Assembly (NCBI RefSeq): GCF_023913515.1
Contig: NZ_CP099391.1
Coordinates: 372,001-436,000, forward strand
From: Natronococcus sp. CG52
GTDB lineage: Archaea > Halobacteriota > Halobacteria > Halobacteriales > Natrialbaceae
Length of the DNA stretch: 64,000 nucleotides
Direction of reading: 5' to 3'
The notes beneath the pieces are model-generated. The model was not told the DNA's origin. It made no database searches and saw nothing but the letters and a program-made list of their open reading frames with translations. A program made the position numbers and the translations under genes. Below are positions 8,605-16,197 of this stretch, piece by piece (the first letter of the stretch is position 1; each line of letters opens with the position of its first letter).

Positions 8605-8676
8605 AGCCTAGGCCGGGATTTGAACCCGGGCTCTCGTCCTTACCAAGGACGCGCTTTACCGCTAAGCTACCCAGGC
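8605..8676 (-). tRNA. tRNA-Thr (GGT)
   Basis: The cloverleaf is complete on the minus strand: acceptor GCCTGGG pairs with CCTAGGC (one G-U), D-arm GCTTAGCGGTAAAGC, anticodon stem CGTCC/GGACG with loop TTGGTAA (anticodon GGT), and T-arm GGGTTCAAATCCC. The discriminator is U and CCA is not encoded. Its 3' end is duplicated at 3554-3567, suggesting use as an integration site. Confidence 0.95.
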
Positions 8677-8750
8677 GCGTACTTTCTCGTTGACTCGAGT
8701 CCTCTTTATGGGTTTCGATTCGCCACCGGGCGTGGGTTACCGTAGCGCAG

Positions 8751-9473
8751 TTAGCTATCCGTCGCGGAGGTCGCCCGATCGGTCGTGGATTCCTCGATCG
8801 AACACTCGGACGGGATCGAGTCGGGCCCGATCAGACAGTGCTCGGCGGGCGGGAACGACGTTCCGGCGGTCGCGGCGAGCTCCTCGACGGTCTCGAGGAG
8901 CGTTGCGGACGGCGTTTCGTCCACGGCGGCGGCGCCGGCGAGGACGGCGAGTTCGAGGACGTCGCGCTCGAGGTTCGCGTCGTGGCTCGCCGGATCGACG
9001 ACGTCGCCGCTGTCATCACGGTCGTCGAGGCGGTGAGTCTGGTCCTGGCCGAACGCCTGGACCGTCCGGACCGCCTTGCCGGCGGCGTCGGTGCGAGCGA
9101 GGAGGTAGAATCCGCGGGCGACGAGGATATCCGCAGCCAGGATCTCGAGGTCGCCGTCGATGTCCTGGCCGCCGTCGGTCCACGGCTCGGAGTGGGCCAG
9201 TGATCGCGTGAGGCGGAGTCCTTCGTAGATGAGCTGGACGCCGGCCGCGTGCGTGACGACGCCGTCGGTCTCGGCGGAGTCGCGTTCGTCCGTCTCGTCG
9301 CGTACGGTGGTCGCCTCGGACGCGACCGCTGTGGCGCTCTCGAGTGCGAGTGCACCAGGAAGCATCGATGCGTCATCGAGCGTCGATTCGATGAAGTCGT
9401 GCAACCGCGGTGGTTCGACGTCCGCGACAGCCTCGACGGCCGCCCGCCGACATCTGTCGGCCTGTTCCATCAT
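8751..9473 (-). CDS. uncharacterised haloarchaeal all-helical protein
   Basis: 240 aa, soluble, rich in Ala, Glu and Asp. The conserved-looking core is GVQLIYEGLRLTRSLAHSEP and EILAADILVARGFYLLARTD, which vaguely recalls helical prenyl-synthase-like folds but lacks their Asp-rich catalytic motifs. Two tandem ATGs (9473 and 9470) are possible starts. It ends close to the tRNA-Thr gene and is divergent from the enoyl-CoA hydratase gene with a 57-bp gap. Function unknown. Confidence 0.75.
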   Translation of the reverse strand: MMEQADRCRRAAVEAVADVEPPRLHDFIESTLDDASMLPGALALESATAVASEATTVRDETDERDSAETDGVVTHAAGVQLIYEGLRLTRSLAHSEPWTDGGQDIDGDLEILAADILVARGFYLLARTDAAGKAVRTVQAFGQDQTHRLDDRDDSGDVVDPASHDANLERDVLELAVLAGAAAVDETPSATLLETVEELAATAGTSFPPAEHCLIGPDSIPSECSIEESTTDRATSATDS

Positions 9474-9530
9474 GGGGCCGTTACGAGGGAGGAGGCAAAG
9501 ACCTTTGGAAACGCCCGGTAGAGTCGTGGC

Positions 9531-10229
9531 ATGATCGACGCTGACGACGACGGCTCGTTCCGGATCGTCACGATCGAGCGGCCTGCGCGGCGAAACGCGC
9601 TGACGGTCGGAACGCTCGAGTCACTCGAGGCGGCGATCGCCGAGGCCGAGGAGCCGGTGATCGCTCTCCGCGGAGCGGGGCCGGCGTTCTGTGCCGGCGC
9701 CGATCTCGCGGAGGTCGCCGATCTCGACCGAGGAGAGGCCGAGGAGTTCGCTCGGCTCGGACAACGCGTCGCCCGGACGATCGAGGAGAGTTCGGCCGTC
9801 GTCGTCGCCGAGATCGACGGCCCGGCGCGCGGCGGCGGGCTCGAGCTCGCGCTCGCCTGCGACGTCCGCGTCGGCACGCCCGATTCGACCTACGGCGAGC
9901 CCGGCGTCACTTTCGGACTGTTCGGCGCCTGGGGCGGGACGGTCAGGCTCCCACGGATCGTCGGCGAGGGCGACGCGCTCGAACTCGCCTGTTCCGGGCG
10001 GGTCGCCGACGCCGAAGAGGCGCTGCGGATGGGGCTGATCTCGCGACTCGAGGACGACCCGCGGACGGTGACGGAGGAGATCGCCGCGAACGCGGCCGAC
10101 GCGTTGTCCGTCCTGAAACGTCGCCTCCGGGACGATCGCGACCGAGAGACGCAGGAACGACTCGAGGCCGAGGTCTTCGGCGACCTCGTCGCCTCGCACG
10201 CCGCGGATCTCGACGCGGTTCTCGACTAA
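9531..10229 (+). CDS. enoyl-CoA hydratase/isomerase family protein
   Basis: 232 aa, slightly short for crotonases. The two oxyanion-hole segments are present: GAGPAFCAGADLAEVADL (about residues 46-63) and DGPARGGGLELALACDVRVG (about 86-105). The second catalytic Glu of hydratases is not obvious (FGLFGAWGGTVRLPR replaces the usual LGLIPGxGGT), so an isomerase or another crotonase activity is possible. Followed 61 bp later by a GNAT gene on the same strand. Confidence 0.85.
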   Translation: MIDADDDGSFRIVTIERPARRNALTVGTLESLEAAIAEAEEPVIALRGAGPAFCAGADLAEVADLDRGEAEEFARLGQRVARTIEESSAVVVAEIDGPARGGGLELALACDVRVGTPDSTYGEPGVTFGLFGAWGGTVRLPRIVGEGDALELACSGRVADAEEALRMGLISRLEDDPRTVTEEIAANAADALSVLKRRLRDDRDRETQERLEAEVFGDLVASHAADLDAVLD

Positions 10230-10290
10230 CGCGCCACTGATTGCCACACCGCCGAACGATTTTTCGACCGGCGCGAGAGAGAAGCGAGCG

Positions 10291-10824
10291 ATGCCCGGAC
10301 CCGCGTTCCTGCTCGGCGACGACGTGACGCTCCGGACGATCGAGGAGGCGGACCTCGAGTTCCTGCAGACGGCGGTCAACGATCCGCGGATCTGGCGGCC
10401 GATCGGCCGATCGACGCCCATCAACGCCGAGCAGGAGCGCGAGTTCTTCGAGAACGTCGTCTGTGACGACGACGGCGTCCACCTCCTGATCGCCGCCGAC
10501 TCGGAGTCGGTGGGGACGATCGGCCTCGACTCGATCGACTGGGAGGCGCGGCAGGCGGAGCTCGGCTACTGGATCGCGCCCGAACACCATGGGCGGGGGT
10601 ACGGCACCGAAGCCGCTGCACTGCTCGTCGAGCACGGCTTCGACCAGCTCGGGCTCCACAAGATCTCCGCGCGCGTGTTCGAGTTCAACGACGCCTCGCG
10701 GCGACTGCTCGAGTCGGTCGGCTTCACCGAGGAGGGGGTCCACCGGGACACCGAGTTCATCGACGGCGAGTTCCAGGACACACACTGGTACGGACTCCTC
10801 GAGGACGAGTGGCGGGCCGAGTGA
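10291..10824 (+). CDS. GNAT acetyltransferase, RimJ/RimL type
   Basis: 177 aa, one GNAT domain. It shows the N-terminal ligand segment VTLRTIEEADLEFLQ, the central AELGYWIAPEHHGRGYGTEAAALL with the acetyl-CoA-binding R/Q-x2-G-x-G/A pattern (HGRGYG), and the C-terminal NDASRRLLESVGFTEEG. Relatives acetylate protein N-termini or small amines; the substrate here is unknown. Converges with nadE, the stops lying 12 bp apart. Confidence 0.88.
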   Translation: MPGPAFLLGDDVTLRTIEEADLEFLQTAVNDPRIWRPIGRSTPINAEQEREFFENVVCDDDGVHLLIAADSESVGTIGLDSIDWEARQAELGYWIAPEHHGRGYGTEAAALLVEHGFDQLGLHKISARVFEFNDASRRLLESVGFTEEGVHRDTEFIDGEFQDTHWYGLLEDEWRAE

Positions 10825-10836
10825 GAGCCGAGCGTG

Positions 10837-11631
10837 TTAGTCGAGCGGCTCCGGGGCCGGCGGCACCCGGCGCTTGTGCGCGCTGCGCTCGTACATTCCG
10901 CGAATCCGTTCGACGGTCTCCGGCTCGATCTCGAGCTCTCGAGCCGTCGCGTCGACCGACAGCGGCCCGTCGACGTGGGTCGCGAGGATCGAGTCGAGCG
11001 TCTCGTAGCCGATCCCCATCTCCTCCTCGTCGGTCTGATCGGCCCACAGCTCCGCGGTGGGGGTCTTGGTCACCAGATCGTCGGGGACACCCGCGTGACG
11101 GGCGAGCTGGCGCACCTGTGCCTTGTAGAGGTTACCGATCGGGTGACAGTCGACCGCTCCGTCGCCGTACTTGGTGAAGTAGCCGACGGCGGCCTCGCTG
11201 CGGTTGCCCGTTCCGAGCACGACTCGATTCTCGTGGTTCGCCACCAGGTAGTTCAGCACGGCCCGAACGCGCGCTCGAGCGTTGCCGACCGCCTCGTGGT
11301 CGCTCTCCGCTTCGGGATAGGCGCCGAGCAGCGAGTCGACGATCGGCTCGATCTCGATCACGTCGTGGGTGATCTCGAGGTTTCGCGCGACGCGCTCGGC
11401 GTCGCTCATGTTCTCGTCGCCGCTGACGCGTGCGGGCAGGACGAGCCCGTGGACGTTCTCGGCGCCGAGCGCGTCGACTGAGAGGTTGGCGACGAGGGTG
11501 CTATCGATCCCGCCGGAGAGTCCGAGGACGGCGCCGTCTACGCCCGCCGCGTCGATCTGCCCGCGGATGAACTTCGTAATGTGGTCGTGTCGTCGTTCCA
11601 GTTCCGCGTCCGAAAACCGAAGGTCGATCAT
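10837..11631 (-). CDS. nadE: NAD+ synthase, ammonia-dependent
   Basis: 264 aa, the length of single-domain NadE without a glutaminase domain. It adenylates nicotinate adenine dinucleotide with ATP and amidates it with ammonia to give NAD+. The PP-loop SGGIDS (residues 39-44) binds ATP pyrophosphate. Further family blocks are GTGNRSEAAVGYFTKYGDG and IGNLYKAQVRQLARHAGVP, with PTAELWADQTDEEEMG near the C-terminus. The C-terminal tail RRVPPAPEPLD is typical. An NAD kinase gene lies 3 kb away on the plus strand. Confidence 0.96.
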   Translation of the reverse strand: MIDLRFSDAELERRHDHITKFIRGQIDAAGVDGAVLGLSGGIDSTLVANLSVDALGAENVHGLVLPARVSGDENMSDAERVARNLEITHDVIEIEPIVDSLLGAYPEAESDHEAVGNARARVRAVLNYLVANHENRVVLGTGNRSEAAVGYFTKYGDGAVDCHPIGNLYKAQVRQLARHAGVPDDLVTKTPTAELWADQTDEEEMGIGYETLDSILATHVDGPLSVDATARELEIEPETVERIRGMYERSAHKRRVPPAPEPLD

Positions 11632-11899
11632 CGGCCGAGTGTACGTATGGATCGGCCTAATAGGCTCCCCTCGACCGAAAAAAGTGGACGGCCGGTCGAT
11701 TCTCGAGGATTCGTGCGGAACGCTACGTTGAAGTGTAATCGGCAGCTACGTTCGGGTGACGAAAGCGTCGCGCGCCGGCGGTGAGCGATTTCGCAGGAAT
11801 CGCGATCCGCGGGGCAGACGAACGAAGTGAGTCTGCGCCGGTGGTGAGCAAATCCTCCGAATTTGCGAGCCTCGGCGCGTGAAGAGTACAGCGACGAAC
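11632..11899. repeat. intergenic stretch with three short hairpins
   Basis: Between nadE and tRNA-Gly are GCGATT...AATCGC (about 11788-11806), GCAGAC...GTCTGC (about 11814-11836) and GCAAAT...ATTTGC (about 11849-11867). The last two flank GCGCCGGTGGT, which also begins the tRNA-Gly at 11900. They resemble in form the palindromic inserts found inside genes elsewhere in the window. Confidence 0.4.
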
Positions 11900-11970
11900 G
11901 CGCCGGTGGTCTAGTGGCAGGACATAAGCTTCCCAAGCTTATAGCCCGGGTTCAACTCCCGGTCGGCGCA
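11900..11970 (+). tRNA. tRNA-Gly (CCC)
   Basis: Acceptor GCGCCGG pairs with TCGGCGC (terminal G-U). The D-arm contains AGTGGCAGGAC, the anticodon stem TAAGC/GCTTA encloses loop TTCCCAA (anticodon CCC), and the T-arm is CCGGGTTCAACTCCCGG. Discriminator A at 11970, no encoded CCA. A T-rich CTTTTG follows and may be the terminator. Confidence 0.94.
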
Positions 11971-12071
11971 CTTTTGCGGCGAACAAGAGCGCGAGCCGCA
12001 CTTGCGGTCGAGGGGAGTGAGCCCTGCCAGTCGAAGCGGACGAGCGGAGCGGGGTCGAGCGCCTGGCTCTC

Positions 12072-12093
12072 GTTCGACTCCCGGGTCGGTGCA
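12072..12093 (+). repeat. tRNA-Gly 3'-end-like fragment
   Basis: GTTCGACTCCCGGGTCGGTGCA closely matches the T-loop to discriminator portion of the tRNA-Gly gene 120 bp upstream (GTTCAACTCCCGGTCGGCGCA), in the same orientation. No D-arm or anticodon arm precedes it, so it is not a tRNA; it may be an attachment-site remnant. Confidence 0.45.
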
Positions 12094-12121
12094 TCCTTCT
12101 CGAGCAGCCACTCACAACCGC

Positions 12122-12292
12122 TCAGTCCCCGGCAAGTTCTCGGCTGACCGTCGCGAACAGCACGGCGTCACACGAGTAACAGGTGAACACGTCGGGTTCG
12201 ATCCTTCGACTGCTTGTCCCCTCGTGAACGATCACCGATTCGGGTTCGACGGCGAGTTCCAGCGGCTCGTTACAGTGTGGACAGGTTTCCAT
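12122..12292 (-). CDS. 56-aa zinc-ribbon protein
   Basis: Starting at the ATG at 12290-12292, the product has two zinc knuckles: CPHC (residues 4-7) and CYSC (38-41). The spacing is typical of small haloarchaeal CPxCG zinc-finger proteins. The open frame extends upstream to 12487, but that extension overlaps the 460-codon membrane gene and looks like noise, so the short start is preferred. Function unknown. Confidence 0.7.
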   Translation of the reverse strand: METCPHCNEPLELAVEPESVIVHEGTSSRRIEPDVFTCYSCDAVLFATVSRELAGD

Positions 12293-12380
12293 ACCGGTCC
12301 TACGGCCGTGCGGACCGTATACCGACTGCTCGCACGTGTTCCTCGAGAGGACAAGACCGGACGGCGAAGAGCCGAAACCG

Positions 12381-13763
12381 CTACAGGTAGCCGAACAGGA
12401 TCCCGACGAGCACCAGCACCCACATAGCGACGCCGGCGAGCAGTAGGTCGTTGAATCGGGACTCTCGAGTCGCCCGTTTGGCCGCACCGGCGGCGATCAG
12501 CCCGAGAGCGATGACGACGAGCATCCGTTGGAGGACAACGTCGAGCGGGATCGCGTCGACACCGAGCAGCCCGTAGTCGAGCCAGATGGCCAGTGACAGC
12601 GAACCGGCGGCGACGATCGCAGCGTCGAGCCGTCGAGTGAGCCCGCGCGCGATCAGATAGGTCGCGGTCGGGATTCCGACCGCAATCACCGGGTAGAGCA
12701 GTGCCGCGATCATGTGTGGGGTGAGGAAGTGAGTGCGCCGCTCGAGGAGCAGTCCGCCCATCCGAACGCCGAGCAACAGCGCGAGGATGGTAAACAACAG
12801 GATAACGTGGCCGGCCTCGAGCCGACCGGCGGCGGCCGCGATCCGCTGGCGATCGTGGTCGGTCAGGCGACCGCCGAGCCCGCTCGACTCGCGCTCGGCC
12901 GGTCGTTCCTCGAGGGTTTCTCCGGCACTGCTGGCGCGTCGAACGCGACGGTTGGCTACCAGTCCGGCTCCCGCGGGGAGTACAACCATCCCCGTCAGGT
13001 CGACGACGGTCGCCCAGCCGTTGGCGTCCGACGGGCCGGCGTTGTCGAGATAGATCCGGCGAACGTCCTCTTCCGTGTCGACGCGGGGATGATCCATGAA
13101 GTCCGTCTCGACTTTCGACTGGGCGGCTTCGACGCCGTCGACGCGGTGACGGAGGGTGAACCAGTCGAAGTGTTCGGTGTGGGCCTGCATGGCGAGCCAC
13201 TCGTCGTCCTCGTTCGGGCTCTCGTAGAGCCGGATGTGGTAGCGCTGGCCGTAGTAGTCGCCGTCCTCGAACTGGAGCGACTCGGTCGCCCAGTAGCCGT
13301 CCTCGCCCGGGCCAGGGTCGATCCAGGCGTAGCGAGTCGCCCCCGTGGCCTCACCCCAGGCGATACCGGTCGCGTGGCGACCGTCCTCCTCGAGGACCGT
13401 GGTATTCTCGAGGACGGTATTGTTCTCGAGAATCGTGTCGTTCCCGGGGCCATCCTCGGCTTCCTCTTCTTTCTCTTCGACCTCTTCCCAGTCGCCGTCT
13501 CCCCGTTCGCTCATCGCCCAGAGCACGTCGTCGGTCTCACCGCGGACGATGACGTTTACTGGGCTCCGCTCCTGGAAGCGTTCCTGCGGGCTGAGGAACC
13601 GCCAGAACTCGCTCTCGGAGTCCTCCAGCGAGACCAGTTCCGGCGTCTCCTGTGCGTCCTCGGTCGGTTCGTCGATCGAACTCGAGAACAACAGCGAGGG
13701 ACCGCCGATGAAGAGAAACGCGGCTGCGATGAGGACGACTGCGACCACGTGCGAACGGCGCAT
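12381..13763 (-). CDS. exported membrane protein with LssY-C-like domain
   Basis: 460 aa. An N-terminal hydrophobic segment (residues 7-27) is followed by a long extracytoplasmic region, then five or six membrane segments from about residue 330 to the end. The outer part contains SPVNVIVRGETDDVLWAM and YYGQRYHIRLYESPNEDDEW, resembling the LssY C-terminal domain. A short tandem repeat (ILENNTVLENTTVLEED, about residues 111-127) offers three N-x-T glycosylation sequons. The role is unknown; LssY-C proteins are often linked to phosphatidic acid phosphatases and membrane transport. The TATA box at 13787 suggests a leaderless transcript. Confidence 0.75.
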   Translation of the reverse strand: MRRSHVVAVVLIAAAFLFIGGPSLLFSSSIDEPTEDAQETPELVSLEDSESEFWRFLSPQERFQERSPVNVIVRGETDDVLWAMSERGDGDWEEVEEKEEEAEDGPGNDTILENNTVLENTTVLEEDGRHATGIAWGEATGATRYAWIDPGPGEDGYWATESLQFEDGDYYGQRYHIRLYESPNEDDEWLAMQAHTEHFDWFTLRHRVDGVEAAQSKVETDFMDHPRVDTEEDVRRIYLDNAGPSDANGWATVVDLTGMVVLPAGAGLVANRRVRRASSAGETLEERPAERESSGLGGRLTDHDRQRIAAAAGRLEAGHVILLFTILALLLGVRMGGLLLERRTHFLTPHMIAALLYPVIAVGIPTATYLIARGLTRRLDAAIVAAGSLSLAIWLDYGLLGVDAIPLDVVLQRMLVVIALGLIAAGAAKRATRESRFNDLLLAGVAMWVLVLVGILFGYL

Positions 13764-13785
13764 TCTCTTCCCTGTTGTGGGAGAC

Positions 13786-13793
13786 GATATATC
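13786..13793 (-). promoter_or_regulatory. TATA box of the LssY-C-like gene
   Basis: Minus-strand ATTGATATATCG centres about 26 nt before the first base of the ATG at 13763. That is the distance expected for a haloarchaeal promoter with transcription beginning at the start codon (leaderless mRNA). Confidence 0.55.
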
Positions 13794-13841
13794 AATATGC
13801 GCGTTGGTACGGCAAGGTTACCGGGCGTAGCGCCGGTCGAT

Positions 13842-14204
13842 CTACACGCCGGGCACGCCGAGCACTTCGGGTGCGATGATGCCGACCATCGCAAACGCGT
13901 AGACGATACCGACGGCGACGAGCCAGGCGACGAATCCGATCGCGACCGCCGTCCCCCAGCCACCGGGATACCGCCAGTTTACCACGCCGATCCAGACGAC
14001 GAGCATCACCAGCACGCCCAGAATCGGAATCCAGCCGACGAAGTAACTCGCGAGGGCCCACGCGAGTGCGCCGATCAGCGCCGTCAGCGCGGCGTTTGGA
14101 ACCCCCGCGTCCGTGTCGAGTACCAGTCGCGCCCCGGCGAGGATGGCGACCGTCCCCACCAGCAGACTGAGAACGAAGACCAGTACGGCGTCCTCGGCCG
14201 ACAT
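13842..14204 (-). CDS. four-helix membrane protein of unknown function
   Basis: 120 aa, almost entirely hydrophobic, with segments at about residues 5-26, 35-58, 60-75 and 84-112. There is no motif I can name. It follows the amphi-Trp gene, whose stop at 14206 is 1 bp upstream of this start, so the two are probably one operon. Confidence 0.75.
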   Translation of the reverse strand: MSAEDAVLVFVLSLLVGTVAILAGARLVLDTDAGVPNAALTALIGALAWALASYFVGWIPILGVLVMLVVWIGVVNWRYPGGWGTAVAIGFVAWLVAVGIVYAFAMVGIIAPEVLGVPGV

Positions 14205-14205
14205 T

Positions 14206-14445
14206 TCAGGGTTTCCAACTCAGTTCGATGGCGATGGTTTCGCGTTCCCCCCGGAGTATCGACGAGCGCTCCACGACGTCGACCGAGACGTTGACGTTCT
14301 CCGGTGGACTGAGGGAGACGGTTTTGTTGCCGACGGCGACGGCGATCTCTTCGCTTCCGTCGTCGAACTCCTGGGCGAGACTCGAGAGGTACGACGCGAG
14401 TTCGGCCCGAGTCATCACGTCGTCGCTTGTCGTCCGTTCCGCCAT
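14206..14445 (-). CDS. amphi-Trp domain protein
   Basis: 79 aa from the ATG at 14443-14445. It matches the amphi-Trp domain: a short helix (TRAELASYLSSLAQEFDDG), two amphipathic strands (EIAVAVGNKTVSLSPPENVNV) and the terminal ELSW tryptophan that names the domain. The frame extends 18 codons further upstream, but the internal ATG gives the family's usual start. Function of the family is not established. Its stop abuts the membrane protein gene. Confidence 0.85.
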   Translation of the reverse strand: MAERTTSDDVMTRAELASYLSSLAQEFDDGSEEIAVAVGNKTVSLSPPENVNVSVDVVERSSILRGERETIAIELSWKP

Positions 14446-14614
14446 ACCGGTCCGGTCACGGGTCGGCCGCAAAAGTATGGACCGCGAACGCGCGATCAAT
14501 CCGGATTTACTCGCGAGAACGCGTTGAAACGGGTCGCTACTGACGGCGGCGTCTGATCGGCCGACAGCCGACGGGACGCATGACTTTTTGTCCGCGGACG
14601 GCTAGCCGCCGACG

Positions 14615-15448
14615 ATGGACGTCGCCGTCGGAATCGTCGCACAACGTGACAACGAGCGGGCACAGGAACTCGCCGCGACGCTGGTCGAGACGCTCGAGCG
14701 AGCGGACGACACCGTCGCGGTCGTCGACGAGGAAACTGGGACTGCGATCGACAGCGATCACGTCCCGGTCGCGGCGATGGCCGACCGCGATCTCGTCGTG
14801 AGTATCGGCGGCGACGGTACGCTCCTGTTCGTCGCCCGCGAGGTCGGCAGCGCGCCGATCCTCGGCGTCAACCTCGGCGAGGTCGGCTTTCTCAACGCCG
14901 TCGCACCGGAGGCCGCCGTTGCCGCCGTCAGGGACCTCGTCGCGACGCTCCGGGAAACCGGCGACGTCGAGAGCCGAAAGCTCGCTCGGCTCCGGGCGAG
15001 CGGCGACGACTGGACGCTCGACCCGGCGCTCAACGAGATTCTCGTCCACGGCCCGCGGCGGGGCCGCGGCGGCGGCGTCACCGTCGAGATCCGCGTCGAC
15101 GGCGAGCGATACGCCGAGAGCCACGCCGACGGCGTTCTCGTCGCCACGCCCACGGGGTCGACCGCGTACAACCTGAGCGAACGGGGACCGCTCGTCCACC
15201 CCACGGCCGACGCGTTAGTCGTGACACAGATGGCCGCGATCGATTCGATGCCGCCGCTGGTCGTGGATTCCGACGCAGAGATCACGCTTACCGTCTCCGG
15301 AGCCGAGACTGCGTACGCGATCAGCGACGGCCGCAACCGGCAGGAACTCGAGCCGCCGGCGACGGTCGAGGTTTCGGTCGCCGACGACCCCGTTACGCTC
15401 GTCGGCCCGCAGGCCAGCTTCTTCGACGGGCTCGAGAAACTCGAGTGA
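14615..15448 (+). CDS. nadK: NAD kinase
   Basis: 277 aa. It phosphorylates NAD+ to NADP+ using ATP or polyphosphate. The GGDGT active-site motif is at residues 65-69 (VVSIGGDGTLL), the LNEILVHGP segment near 134-142, and the second conserved motif VATPTGSTAYNLS near 176-188. Length and order fit archaeal NadK. The stop is directly followed by the DsbA-like gene on the other strand, with no gap. Confidence 0.95.
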   Translation: MDVAVGIVAQRDNERAQELAATLVETLERADDTVAVVDEETGTAIDSDHVPVAAMADRDLVVSIGGDGTLLFVAREVGSAPILGVNLGEVGFLNAVAPEAAVAAVRDLVATLRETGDVESRKLARLRASGDDWTLDPALNEILVHGPRRGRGGGVTVEIRVDGERYAESHADGVLVATPTGSTAYNLSERGPLVHPTADALVVTQMAAIDSMPPLVVDSDAEITLTVSGAETAYAISDGRNRQELEPPATVEVSVADDPVTLVGPQASFFDGLEKLE

Positions 15449-16084
15449 TCAGTCGTCGCCGTCGATCAGGCGCTCGAGCTGCGCCGGCGGCACCGCACCG
15501 CGGGCCGCGTACCCGTCGTGGACGAACGTCGGCACGCCGGTGACTCCCTGCTGCTGGGCGTCGGTGAACCGATCCTCGAGCTCCGCCCGAAGCCCGTCGT
15601 CCTCGATCGCCTCCCGAATTTCGTCCTCTGGCAGGTCGGCGTCGGTAGCGAGGGCGGTCAGCACGTCGGGATCGCCGATGTCGCGTCCGTCCTGCCAGAG
15701 GGCCTCGTAGATCGCCGCGTCGAAGTCGGCCCACCGGTCCGGGTAGGTTCCCGAGACGTACCACGAGGCGAGCTGTGCGTTCAGCGAGTCGACCTCGATC
15801 GCCAGCTCCTGGGCCATCTCGACGTCGTACTCCTCCCGGAGTCGACGGACGTTCTCCCGCGCCTGCTCGAAGTAATCGTCGTCTTTCCCGTCGTCGGCCG
15901 AGTGATCGATCGAACCGTCGTCGTTTCGCTTCCCCCGCCGCAGGTCGAACGGGTGCCACTCGACCTCGAGTGACCCGTCTCGTTCGTCGCGGTACCGCTC
16001 GAGCGACTGTTTGCCCAGGTAACAGAAGGGACAGACGTAGTCGGCATAGAGCGTGAGTCGATCGATCTGCTCCGTGTCGGACAT
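15449..16084 (-). CDS. DsbA-family thiol oxidoreductase (FrnE-like)
   Basis: 211 aa from the ATG at 16082-16084, preferred over the upstream ATG because the thioredoxin fold should begin near TLYADYVCPFC. The CPFC active site (C18, C21) opens a thioredoxin fold with a helical insertion (about residues 40-160). The cis-Pro loop is GVTGVPTFVHDG near 180. FrnE-type members act on protein disulfides or isomerise polyketide and chromene substrates. No signal peptide, so cytoplasmic. Convergent with nadK. Confidence 0.9.
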   Translation of the reverse strand: MSDTEQIDRLTLYADYVCPFCYLGKQSLERYRDERDGSLEVEWHPFDLRRGKRNDDGSIDHSADDGKDDDYFEQARENVRRLREEYDVEMAQELAIEVDSLNAQLASWYVSGTYPDRWADFDAAIYEALWQDGRDIGDPDVLTALATDADLPEDEIREAIEDDGLRAELEDRFTDAQQQGVTGVPTFVHDGYAARGAVPPAQLERLIDGDD

Positions 16085-16197
16085 GCTCGCGGTAGGTGTT
16101 CGCGACGGAAAAGCCACCGGTCACCGGCAGTTGGCTCGGGAACCGGGCGAGCCTGAAGTTCGAGTGAGCTCCCTCGAGCAGCGGCCCTTCGGCCGGG

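Larger units (their letters stand above)
3554..8620. mobile_element. putative 5-kb integrated segment at tRNA-Thr, no integrase
   Basis: Bounded by the tRNA-Thr 3' end and its 14-bp duplicate. It holds a monooxygenase-like gene, a three-gene operon (FAD oxidase, small membrane protein, TauE exporter) and a divergent regulator. No recombinase or replication gene is visible, so if it was an element, the mobility genes have been lost or were supplied in trans. Confidence 0.4.

Noticed and set aside
12714-14294. 526-codon plus-strand open frame
   Set aside because: Antisense to three supported genes and lacking any recognisable motif.
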